In this document: positions 1-9,917 of the stretch, one piece after another
How the letters are laid out: each line of letters opens with the position of its first letter
How positions within the stretch are numbered: position 1 is the first letter of the stretch
Origin: Rhodospirillum rubrum ATCC 11170
GTDB taxonomy: Bacteria > Pseudomonadota > Alphaproteobacteria > Rhodospirillales > Rhodospirillaceae
DNA: 64,000 bases
Direction: 5' to 3'
Assembly: GCF_000013085.1 (NCBI RefSeq)
Contig: NC_007643.1
Location: forward strand, 915,001 to 979,000
Made by a program: the position numbers and the translations under genes
Notes under the pieces: generated by a model
Seen by the model: the letters and a program-made list of their open reading frames with translations, nothing else
Told to the model about the DNA's origin: nothing
Databases searched by the model: none

Positions 1-1384
<1,384 letters not shown>

Positions 1385-1510
1385 ACCACGCGCAGCGGTC
1401 AGCCCAGACTTTGGGCCCAATGCGCACCTTCAGCAAATCTTCGAAGAACCCAACGCCAGAACGAACCAATACACAACACATTACCCGTACCCCAAAGGGG
1501 CCGTTTCGAT

Positions 1511-1629
1511 GGCCTGGTGGTCATTGCGGGCTCGAAACACCCGATCCCATCCCGAACTCGGCCGTGAAAGAGCCCTGCGCCAATGGTACTGCGTCTTAAG
1601 GCGTGGGAGAGTAGGTCGCCGCCAGGCCT
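1511..1629 (+). rRNA. rrf: 5S ribosomal RNA
   Basis: The terminal helix is visible as GGCCTGG (1511-1517) pairing with CCAGGCC (1622-1628). The core CCGATCCCATCCCGAACTCG and the GGGAGAGTAGGTCGCCGCC block are standard 5S sequence. It lies about 125 bases after the 23S gene, the usual 23S-5S order, and is followed by a tRNA as in many alphaproteobacterial rRNA operons. Confidence 0.95.
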
Positions 1630-1722
1630 TCCAAACGACCCCTAAAGGGCACAACAAAACACCACAGCAGGTTCAGAAAATCCCTCATACAATGTCAGCT
1701 CAAACGGCCCGTCTCCCTTTAT

Positions 1723-1799
<77 letters not shown>

Positions 1800-1808
1800 G
1801 ACAATACG

Positions 1809-1842
1809 AAAAAGGCGTTGGCTGAAAAGCTGACGCCTTTTT
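1809..1842 (+). terminator. rRNA operon terminator
   Basis: An inverted repeat AAAAAGGCGT / ACGCCTTTTT closes a G+C hairpin directly behind the tRNA and ends in a T run. It is a plausible intrinsic terminator for the rRNA-tRNA transcript. Confidence 0.75.
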
Positions 1843-2372
1843 CGCATGACTATAGACCGCCTGCGCCCTATAGGGCTTCTATTAGCGGCTGCCCCAGGCC
1901 AAAGACCGTGCCTTTGCCCAGGTGAACCCAGGTCAAGGCAACCAGTAGCGGCCAAGCGGGCTTTGAGACGGATCAGCGTATCTTTGATACACAGCCCTGT
2001 GGGGCCTGTCAGTGGGCTGAAACAACCCACTGATACCAACCTGCATTGATTATGACCGACGGGCCCATTTGCGTCGTCCGATTGTCATGATGCGCCATGG
2101 TTGATCGACGAGTTTATACCAGACTGCATTGAGTGAAACTCATGCAGTCTGGTTAGGCCCAAGGGGCCGCGCGCCTCGTGGCGCAGAAGCGCCCCACTTG
2201 CCGCTGAGGACCTCCGCTGATCGGTTCCGATCAACGCAGCTTGGTATTACACGTGATATGCTCATATCAGGTGATTTCTGAGCGGATGTGAAAGCTTAAG
2301 ATTAGAAATATACCGATCACACTCCGCCTGAAAGATGGCAATATTATCACCCATCCACTTGAGCGCCACCCA
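1843..2372. repeat. gene-free spacer with repeated ATACCARNCTGCATTGA motif and a long hairpin
   Basis: No credible gene is seen between the tRNA terminator and the next gene. The 17-base motif ATACCAACCTGCATTGA (2033-2049) recurs as ATACCAGACTGCATTGA (2116-2132). The second copy forms one arm of a nearly perfect hairpin at 2118-2153 (ACCAGACTGCATTGAGT against ACTCATGCAGTCTGGT, one bulge). This looks like a dispersed palindromic repeat, but the family cannot be named from this window. Confidence 0.55.
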
Positions 2373-5300
2373 ATGCCTCGACGAACCGATCCACTTTCAC
2401 ATTTGCGGGACTGCCTTTCCAAACTTCCGGCCGCTGGCGAGAACGGGTTCGAAGGACTTTTGCGCGACTCGGTCGCGAAACTCATCGGCCGGCGACTTAG
2501 CCTTGCGAAGGGAGGTGGCGCGCAAGGCGGCAGTGATATGGCGAGCGCCCCCTATGATGACGGGCCGACCATCGCCATCGAGGCGAAGCGCTATGGTCCC
2601 ACGAGGATTAGGCTCGATGAACTCAAGTATAAGATTGGGGAGGCGGTAGAACGGCGACCCGACCTTGATATTATGGTCTTTGGGGCAACGCGAGAGATCA
2701 ATGCCAACGACCGAGACGCGCTGATCGCATTCGGTAGCACCAAAGGTATCGGGGTCGCTACTATCGACTGGCCGGATTCTGCCACCATTGCGCCGCAGTT
2801 GGCAGTGCTATGTGCTTTGGTTCCGGAGGCTCTGTTAGATCTGATTGAACCCGCGCAGCGTGAAGCCATAAATTCTTGTCTAGATCAGATGCAATCGCAT
2901 CCGCAGTTTGAGTGCGCGAAGGAGCGCCTGATCCAAGAACTGATACGGCCCGACATGGGGTGGAGTAGCGCGCGCTTCGCAATGGCCGATTGGCTGCGGC
3001 GAACCTTTTCCAATCGCAATCTCGCTTTGGCGGACCTAAAAGGGTGGGCCAACCTCCTCGATTCTGAAGTTCGCCTTGTGCCACGGCCATGGTTGGTGGG
3101 GGCCTTGGATGAATGGTGGGCAGATCCCGGAAAAGCGCCTTTCGCAATGGTCGGCGAAGAAGGGGTTGGTAAATCATGGGCACCGTTCGCATGGTGGCAT
3201 GAGCGCGCCGGAAGCGATGGGAGCGGGTTGCCTCTGCCTCTTGTGGTACCAGCCACTGAGATTGGTGAAGCCGACATTGAGGGCTTGGTGGCCAGCTTGC
3301 TAGCTCGGCGGACAGGCCTCCGGGATGACGTGTTCTGGAAACGGAGAGTCGGTTTGTGGTTAAAGGCGCACACCACGACTCCGCGCTTCCTTCTGGTAAT
3401 CGATGGTTTGAATGAACATTGGTCCTTTACCAAATGGGACGAAATTCTGGCCCGTTTTGCGGCAGAGCCCTGGCGCGGAAAAGCGGCGATCATAATAACC
3501 GACCGCCCGGATCATTGGGAACAGGTCAAACACAGCGTTGGTAGAGTCCAGCCCCCACCCCAAAAGTGTGATGTTGTAGGGTTTAGCGATGAGGAATTGA
3601 ATAATCTCCTCGAACTCCATGGAATGACCAGGGATATGTTCGCGCCAGAGCTGATTCCCTTGATGAAGATTCCCAGGTTGAGCACGTTGGCTATTCGCCA
3701 CCACGTAGCGATGGCAGATAGTGGCGATATCACACGGGAACGTCTGATCTACTTAGACTGGAGTGATCGGATGGATCGTAAGGGAATGAAACTGGTAGAC
3801 GACATCGCCTTTCGCGAATACATCGCGGGTGTCGGACGACAACTTCATGCGCGGCTTTTGAGCGGAGCCGATCTCGACCTGTCGATCACACGCCGGAACA
3901 TCACAGATACTCTCAGCGCCGACAGTGATCGACCACGTGATGTCCTCGACGCCACCGTCAGTGAAATCGTTGCCGGTCTATGGATGTCACCAATTCATGG
4001 CAAAGCTAACCGCTTTCGCCTAAATAAAGATCTCGTACCATTCGCTTTGGCGCTGGGCCTTGTCGATCATCTACGTGACGTTCCCCCAGCCGGTTTGAAC
4101 GATCAGATCGCCCAATTCTTTGAACCTTTGAAGGGGCAAGATCTGGCGGTAGATTTTCTGCGTGCCGCTGTAACCATCGCACTGCACGATTCCGCCTGCT
4201 CGACATCGCTGCGGCGGATACTGCTTGAGGCTTGGTGCCGGCGACAGAATTTTAGACAAGTAGATTTTGCAGCATTCTACCGCCTACTGACCCAAGACAT
4301 ATCTGTCTTTTTCGCCCTCGCAGAAGATGAATGGCTACACCGGCACAGTGGTTTCCATCTCGATGAGATCTTAATCAAAGGCTTCGCCAGTGCGGCGGAA
4401 AGATGGCCGCGGGTACATGAGCGGATTCTGGTGTGGTGCTCAACTTGGTTGGGAACCCACTGGGGCGACCCCATTGAAAAAATGGTCATAGGTTACGACC
4501 CGGCGGCGGACGGTGTCGCCGAGCGATGTGCCCGCACACGGGACCGTCGCATCTCGTGGGATGCGGCCATGAGGGGGGCTACGCTGGGTTCTTTCGGTTC
4601 ATCAATCCCGATTCGAAGCGGCATTGACGGCGATGTGTCTTGGTTAGCCTGCCGGGTGATCGGAATCCTCTCCTACCTTCCTTGTGCGTTGATTGTTCCG
4701 GCACTGACGCCGTGGGCGGTGAGCCGCTCGATTATGAACGGACGACCCCAGGCCGAACAGGTGGAGTGGGTTTTGCGACTGGCGGGCCGAGATGGGGACG
4801 CGGCTGTGAACGCGGCCGTCCAGCGAGAAGCCGACCAACTGCTAGCCTTCAACAATCATGTCGCTAAGGATGCAGCCTGGCGGCTCCTGGCCGCGTTTGC
4901 GACACCCCATGCCGCCAGTCGCGCCAAAGCACTGACACGGGAGGTGTCTAAGCGTCGGGAGAGGTCCAGCACGGTTACTGTTGATGACGGAGGCTTTCTA
5001 CGTTGGAATCAGGAACGATGCCGAAGCAGAGAAACCACTCTATGGGCGGCGGGCGATCTCTCTCCGCACGCAACGAATCCCGAGTGCGAATTGTCCGACC
5101 AGGATGCCGCTGCACTAGCGGCCTTGGTCGACGCAACCGACGCCAGCCAGCTCTGGGCGATATTCGGTCAAACGGATCAGGATATCGCGCTAGAGCAGGC
5201 CGAGGCGGCACTCGCACGTTGGGCGCCAGAGGCTCTTGGAGCGCTGGTACGCCGCACGTTCGAATGCGTGGGTGGTCGAGATCAAGAGGGCCTAAAGAAA

Positions 5301-6860
5301 CTCGCTGACAAAACCTCGGCTAATCTGTTCTTGCTCGATACGTCGGCATGCGCCCAGGTGTCGGAGGTGGTAAGATCCTCACTTGCCAATGACGAGGATG
5401 GGGAAGGCGTCGGCAGCGAGCTGCAACTGGCGGCGTTGGCGGGAAAAACAGCGCAGCAACAGATTGCATTTTTTTGTGAATGCTCCTATGGCTCGAACTT
5501 CGATCGGAAGCACGCGGTCGTCTTGAACCAACCAACGGAGGCAGACTTCGACAGAGTGGCCGAATACTTGTTTCCAGACGCGCCTGTGCGTCAGTTGCGG
5601 GGCTGGCTCTGGTATCTCAGCCATGTTTCGCTTGATGCCCTACCGCGCGGATATCCCACGCTGGCGCCGTTGTTTCGCCACAAGGACGATAAGGTGCGCC
5701 AACTTGCACTTGAGGTTGCTGCGAATTCTAATCAACCGGAATTGGCCGTAGCGGTCGCCGACAGCGGGTGGCTTCACACCGAGGGAATGAATAGGGAAGA
5801 GGCGATCGATGGTTCACTCGCACTGATCAAGGCGGCCAGCCATCTTCCGGCTGATGTGCTCCGTAGTCGGATCGATCCTCAGGCCTGGGGATATCTGGCG
5901 ATCCGCGATGGTGCAACCGAAGATGATCTCGACGCGTTCGCCGAAGTTGTAAAACGGATGATCCATGACGACCTGTTTGGCCAATCACCGTCAAAGGTTT
6001 ATCCACAACGCCACTTTATCCTCCGCGAGCCGATTGATAGGTTGGTCGAGCGGCAAGGTGAAAAGGTAATCAATTGGCTTCGACCAATCATCCATGGAAC
6101 AAGCAGGGTGCGCTTCCGTTTGTTATGCGGTGATTTCCTCTATATTGATCTGTGTAGAGCTCTTTTTCGCTACAGACCAGACGATGGAGCAGCTCTATGG
6201 CAGTCAATGAGAAAGGAGAATGAGAGCGGAATTTTTAAATCCAGTGCATACAAATTTCTTCCTTTTGAAGCGCCGGACTCCGAGCTGGTGAGCGAACTTC
6301 GCCATCACGTCTGCGACGCCGCCAAGACGGATGAGGATTTTGGACAGATCGCCGCCGTAGTTATTAAGAGTGATCGAGAAATCTGGCTGATTGAACGCAT
6401 TCAGCGCGAACTCGCTGGACCATCGGCCGGGTCGATAGCAAGGGGCTTATGGTTGGCCGGGTTGCTCAACGCCACCCCAGGCGCAGAAAATCTCTGGGCA
6501 ACCACACTAGCGGTTCCACCCGGACCGGGCTGGTTGGCCGATGTTTACGACGAAGCTCAGCGCCTTTACTGCCAAAATGGATGGGCGCAGCACTGGTTAG
6601 AAGCTTTTTTGACTGAACGCGACCGTGATCGGGCGTTTGGGTACTACCGGCTGTTCCTTCGCTGCGCCGATCGGCGTGCGCTTGTGTGGGCAAGCCGCAG
6701 AGTTGACAAGGTCTGGGGGGATCTTCCGGAACTGTGGCGGGTCCACTGGATGCTGTCGTGGGAAGAGCTATGTGCGGCGACCGATGAAAGGGCAAAGGCA
6801 TCGAAGGAGTACTTCTGCGGCACCAAGATCACGACGCACATTCAATGGCCCTGGCGTTAG
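2373..6860 (+). CDS. Mrr-like nuclease / STAND NTPase fusion, candidate antiphage protein
   Basis: A 1,495-residue single protein. The N-terminus resembles a PD-(D/E)xK restriction-type nuclease: FEGLLRDSV near 26-34, GSD with Asp55, and IAIEAKRYG with Glu70 and Lys72. A P-loop NTPase follows, with Walker A GEEGVGKS at 261-268 and Walker B LLVIDGLNE at about 340-348, as in STAND/NACHT ATPases. The remaining ~1,000 residues look helical, with HEAT/TPR-like stretches (for example around PLFRHKDDKVRQLALEVA). Nuclease, STAND, then a long helical sensor is the layout of Avs-type antiviral proteins, in which target recognition triggers nucleic-acid cleavage and abortive infection. It has no partner gene and lies alone between the rRNA operon and the sulfur island. 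The ATG has only a weak ribosome site. The domain calls come from motifs; the antiphage role is inferred. Confidence 0.72.
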   Translation: MPRRTDPLSHLRDCLSKLPAAGENGFEGLLRDSVAKLIGRRLSLAKGGGAQGGSDMASAPYDDGPTIAIEAKRYGPTRIRLDELKYKIGEAVERRPDLDIMVFGATREINANDRDALIAFGSTKGIGVATIDWPDSATIAPQLAVLCALVPEALLDLIEPAQREAINSCLDQMQSHPQFECAKERLIQELIRPDMGWSSARFAMADWLRRTFSNRNLALADLKGWANLLDSEVRLVPRPWLVGALDEWWADPGKAPFAMVGEEGVGKSWAPFAWWHERAGSDGSGLPLPLVVPATEIGEADIEGLVASLLARRTGLRDDVFWKRRVGLWLKAHTTTPRFLLVIDGLNEHWSFTKWDEILARFAAEPWRGKAAIIITDRPDHWEQVKHSVGRVQPPPQKCDVVGFSDEELNNLLELHGMTRDMFAPELIPLMKIPRLSTLAIRHHVAMADSGDITRERLIYLDWSDRMDRKGMKLVDDIAFREYIAGVGRQLHARLLSGADLDLSITRRNITDTLSADSDRPRDVLDATVSEIVAGLWMSPIHGKANRFRLNKDLVPFALALGLVDHLRDVPPAGLNDQIAQFFEPLKGQDLAVDFLRAAVTIALHDSACSTSLRRILLEAWCRRQNFRQVDFAAFYRLLTQDISVFFALAEDEWLHRHSGFHLDEILIKGFASAAERWPRVHERILVWCSTWLGTHWGDPIEKMVIGYDPAADGVAERCARTRDRRISWDAAMRGATLGSFGSSIPIRSGIDGDVSWLACRVIGILSYLPCALIVPALTPWAVSRSIMNGRPQAEQVEWVLRLAGRDGDAAVNAAVQREADQLLAFNNHVAKDAAWRLLAAFATPHAASRAKALTREVSKRRERSSTVTVDDGGFLRWNQERCRSRETTLWAAGDLSPHATNPECELSDQDAAALAALVDATDASQLWAIFGQTDQDIALEQAEAALARWAPEALGALVRRTFECVGGRDQEGLKKLADKTSANLFLLDTSACAQVSEVVRSSLANDEDGEGVGSELQLAALAGKTAQQQIAFFCECSYGSNFDRKHAVVLNQPTEADFDRVAEYLFPDAPVRQLRGWLWYLSHVSLDALPRGYPTLAPLFRHKDDKVRQLALEVAANSNQPELAVAVADSGWLHTEGMNREEAIDGSLALIKAASHLPADVLRSRIDPQAWGYLAIRDGATEDDLDAFAEVVKRMIHDDLFGQSPSKVYPQRHFILREPIDRLVERQGEKVINWLRPIIHGTSRVRFRLLCGDFLYIDLCRALFRYRPDDGAALWQSMRKENESGIFKSSAYKFLPFEAPDSELVSELRHHVCDAAKTDEDFGQIAAVVIKSDREIWLIERIQRELAGPSAGSIARGLWLAGLLNATPGAENLWATTLAVPPGPGWLADVYDEAQRLYCQNGWAQHWLEAFLTERDRDRAFGYYRLFLRCADRRALVWASRRVDKVWGDLPELWRVHWMLSWEELCAATDERAKASKEYFCGTKITTHIQWPWR

Positions 6861-7092
6861 ATACAGTAATGAGCCTTTTATGATCACTTTTAGCCGTCTG
6901 CTGTATTTTGAGCCGACCTTACTCTCGTAATTTCCGGTTGGTATCATAGATTGAAATAAAACAGTTATTCTATATTAAATATTAAATTTACGCTTGTCGC
7001 CTCTCTCGACGAGGTCATCACCCGCATCACCCCTGGCCCCACACCGGGCGACCGCACAGCGCCGGCCGCCCGATGCGGGGGCGCTGGGGGGA
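6861..7092. other. convergent intergenic region
   Basis: Gene-free spacer where the STAND gene and the nitrogenase-like operon converge. The left half (about 6900-6990) is A+T-rich, with runs such as TTATTCTATATTAAATATT. I see no clear intrinsic terminator. Confidence 0.4.
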
Positions 7093-8418
7093 TCAGGCTG
7101 CTTGCTGGAGTTTGTGGGTGATGGCGTCTTCCAACAGCCGTAGGGCGCCGTCGTAGCCGACATAGCTGCAGCCCAGCACGAAACGGTCCGAGGCCGGGGC
7201 GGCGACGCTGAGATGCAGGCCGCCCAAATCCTGGGTGATCTCGCGGTCCCAGGCGCTGCCAAAGACCATCGGCGCTCCGAAGCGGTGATGGGCGGCGCGC
7301 AGGGTCTGGCGAATGACCTCGCCATCCTCGGTGAAGTGCACCGAGGCGCCGATCTTGTCGGCAAGGCTGGCGTACCCCTCGATGATCGCCGGGCGCAGGG
7401 CCTCGGGCGGGGTGTCGGTCACGAATTGCGGGCCGGGCAGGATGCCGAATTCGTTGGTCAGCAGCCGGGCGATGCCCAATCCCTGAAAGCTGTCGGTCAC
7501 GGTGACGAAGCGCGCGGGCAGATCGCAGCGCGCTTCCAGCAGAAATTCGGCCAGCCGCTGGTAATGATCGTAATAGATCGTTTCCTGAGCGGCGATGACG
7601 GTTTCCGCCCTGGCCGGGGCAAGGCCGGCGAAAGCGGCGACGGCGCGCAGGAAGCGGCCGGTTTCCAGGGCGCCGATCGGCAGCACCGGATAATGCAACC
7701 AGGGCGTGCCGAAGCGCTTTTCCAGGGCCTGGGCCGGCGCCAGTCCGGTCCAGGACGACAAGACCAGATTAAACTGCGCCGCCGGGATCTGCTTCCAGGC
7801 CGCCAGACCGCCCGATCCCGGCCCAAACAGGATATTGACCGTCAGGCCCAGGCTGGCGAGCAGGGCGCGGATGGCTTGGAGATTGCCGCGCCAGAACGGA
7901 TCTTGATAGGGCACGCTGGCCCAGACATTGACCAGACCCGGCACGGTCTGCGGCGCGGGGTCAAGCAGTTGATCGATGATCGCCTTGGCCACGGTGTCAT
8001 GACCAAGAAGATTGGAGCCGCGGAAGCCGCCGGTGGCGGCATGGACGATGGGAGCGCCCTTGGCGCGGAATTCGGCGACCACGCGCGCGCTGTCGTCACC
8101 GATCAGTTCGCTGGTGCAGCCGGTGAGCACGACGAACAGATCGCCGTCCATCACCTTTAGCGCGCCCGCGATCACCTTGCGCAAGGACTCCTCGCCGCCA
8201 AACACCACCTCGCGTTCTCCGCTGTTGGTGCTGACGACGGCGGCGCCGCCGCTATAGCCCGAGCCCTGATAGCCATTGGCTTCCGACAGGCCGCAATGGA
8301 GCTTGATGGCGCAGCCGGGGCCGGCATGGACGATGGGAATGGCGCGTTCGATGGCGCAGACCGATTGCTGGCCACCAAGCGCGCACAACTGGCGGGGCTG
8401 TTCGACGAGAGCGGTCAC
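7093..8418 (-). CDS. nitrogenase-like K (NifK/MarK-type) subunit, second pair
   Basis: A 441-residue member of the nitrogenase component 1 family, paralogous to MarK at 31.4-32.9 kb. The GTG start is chosen because it lies just after the stop of the upstream D-like gene with GGAG ahead of it; extending further would overlap that gene. Cys12, Cys36 (HAGPGC) and Cys101 (VVLTGC) match the three NifK ligands of the P-cluster. Shared blocks with MarK include GEREVVFGGEESL, ATGGFRGSN, NVWASVPYQDPFWRGNL, NILFGP and the C-terminal YVGYDGALRLLEDAI. With the D-like protein it should form a heterotetrameric catalytic or scaffold component fed by a NifH-like reductase. No Fe protein gene accompanies the pair; MarH is the only one in the window. 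The substrate is unknown. It could be a second reductase or an assembly scaffold like NifEN. Confidence 0.85.
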   Translation of the reverse strand: MTALVEQPRQLCALGGQQSVCAIERAIPIVHAGPGCAIKLHCGLSEANGYQGSGYSGGAAVVSTNSGEREVVFGGEESLRKVIAGALKVMDGDLFVVLTGCTSELIGDDSARVVAEFRAKGAPIVHAATGGFRGSNLLGHDTVAKAIIDQLLDPAPQTVPGLVNVWASVPYQDPFWRGNLQAIRALLASLGLTVNILFGPGSGGLAAWKQIPAAQFNLVLSSWTGLAPAQALEKRFGTPWLHYPVLPIGALETGRFLRAVAAFAGLAPARAETVIAAQETIYYDHYQRLAEFLLEARCDLPARFVTVTDSFQGLGIARLLTNEFGILPGPQFVTDTPPEALRPAIIEGYASLADKIGASVHFTEDGEVIRQTLRAAHHRFGAPMVFGSAWDREITQDLGGLHLSVAAPASDRFVLGCSYVGYDGALRLLEDAITHKLQQAA

Positions 8419-8423
8419 GGTCT

Positions 8424-9887
8424 TTAAGACTCCAGGAATTGATAGGGCGACTGATCGAGCCACCACGGCGTGAAGGGCAGGGGGGAGCGCCGGGCCAGGG
8501 TGCGTTCGAGAACCGGGTTGGCGATCCAATCGGCGATCTTGCGGCCATAGCGGATCAGGCCGCGATAGCCGATGCCGGCGTGCTCGTCTTCGACATACAG
8601 CGTCGGGATGCCAAGCTTGGCCCCCCAGACGACAAGCCCGGGATGGCGGATCAGCAAGATATCGGGCTTGAGCTTGCCGACGAGATTGATCAGCTCGAAG
8701 GATTGCTTGTTGCACACCCCATAGGGCACCTCGGCCTTGTCGCGGGTGGCATGGGCCAGGGTGTCTTCCTCCTGATGGCCATGATCAAGCACCGGATCAT
8801 GGTGCAGGGCGCAGCCGCCGATGACGTCGATCCCCAGGTCGCGCAGCACGGTCATGAAGCTATGGCCCTGGGCCGATCCGGCGGCGACGAAGGCGGTGCG
8901 TCCAGCCAGTTGGGCGCGCAAGTCGGCCAAGTCGGGGGCGATGGCGGCGCGTTCGGCGGCGATATAGGCCTCGACCCGATCGCTCCGCCCGGTGAGCGCG
9001 GCCAGGGCGCGCAGCCAGTGGTCGGTGCCGGCCAGTCCATAGGGCGGCGGGGCTTTGACCTCGGGCACGCCGAAGCGCCGTTCCAACCCGGCGCCGAGCC
9101 AGGTGCCCAGCGTCGGGCACATATGGGCCGTCGCCCCGGCTTCCGACAGCGTTTCGATCTCGGCGACGGTCAGGAACTGAACGATCGGGTTGGCGACCAG
9201 ACCCAAGGGCTCCAGCAGTTCGGAAAAATAGGCCTTCTTGCCGCTGAAGCAGACGATATTGACCACCTCGGGGCGCTTGGTGACGGCCGGTTTGACGATC
9301 TTGCGCAACAGCGCGTCATAGGCCATGTCGAAGCCGGTGGCCCAAACCTGGGTGCGGAAGCCGACGCAATCAATGGCGACCACCGGAATGGCATGGCGCT
9401 CCTCGGCCTCGGTGACCACGCTGTCGATATCCTCGCCGACGATGCCCGAGGCGCAGGAGGCGGTGACGAAGATGGCGCGCGGGTGATAGCGCGCCACCGC
9501 CTGATCGATGGTCTCGGCCAGCTTTTGCGCCCCGCCGAAAATGGTGTCGTGTTCGGTCAGGGCGGTCGACAGCAGGCGGGCGTTGGTCACCTCCATGGCG
9601 CGCTTGCCCTGGCCGCGCCGCCGGCAGCGGTTGAGCTGGGCGAAATCGCCGGCGCAGCCGACCGGGGCGTGGTTGATCACCACCGCGTCTTCGATCAGCG
9701 TCAGATTGAGCGTGGCGCAGAGCCCCGCGCACATGCTGGCCTGCTGGAAGCTGCGCTCGCGGTTGGCGAGCGAGCCGTCGCGCGAGCGGGCGACCAGATC
9801 GCCGGCGGTGCCGCTATAGCCGGTGATCGAGCCCAGCCGTCGTTCGCGGATTTCGACCGGCTGGAGCGGCTTTTCGATCTTTGTCAC
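8424..9887 (-). CDS. nitrogenase-like D (NifD/MarD-type) subunit, second pair
   Basis: A 487-residue NifD/NifE-family protein. It starts at GTG behind AAGGAGG and lies 30 bases after the O-acetylhomoserine sulfhydrylase gene, so the three genes form one operon. Cys53, Cys78 (HAPVGC) and Cys145 (TASC) occupy the P-cluster ligand places. Cys257, before the block GAGLERRFGVPEVKAP, aligns with the Cys that binds the active-site cofactor in NifD, and MarD has the same residue in the same context. Other shared stretches with MarD are AGTDHWLRAL and ALHHDPVLDHG. Keeping the cofactor Cys favours a catalytic role, but a NifE-like scaffold cannot be excluded. It lacks the Cys-rich N-terminal segment seen in MarD. 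Confidence 0.87.
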   Translation of the reverse strand: MTKIEKPLQPVEIRERRLGSITGYSGTAGDLVARSRDGSLANRERSFQQASMCAGLCATLNLTLIEDAVVINHAPVGCAGDFAQLNRCRRRGQGKRAMEVTNARLLSTALTEHDTIFGGAQKLAETIDQAVARYHPRAIFVTASCASGIVGEDIDSVVTEAEERHAIPVVAIDCVGFRTQVWATGFDMAYDALLRKIVKPAVTKRPEVVNIVCFSGKKAYFSELLEPLGLVANPIVQFLTVAEIETLSEAGATAHMCPTLGTWLGAGLERRFGVPEVKAPPPYGLAGTDHWLRALAALTGRSDRVEAYIAAERAAIAPDLADLRAQLAGRTAFVAAGSAQGHSFMTVLRDLGIDVIGGCALHHDPVLDHGHQEEDTLAHATRDKAEVPYGVCNKQSFELINLVGKLKPDILLIRHPGLVVWGAKLGIPTLYVEDEHAGIGYRGLIRYGRKIADWIANPVLERTLARRSPLPFTPWWLDQSPYQFLES

Positions 9888-9917
9888 CAGGGACGCCTCC
9901 TTAAAGCGGAAAGAAAA

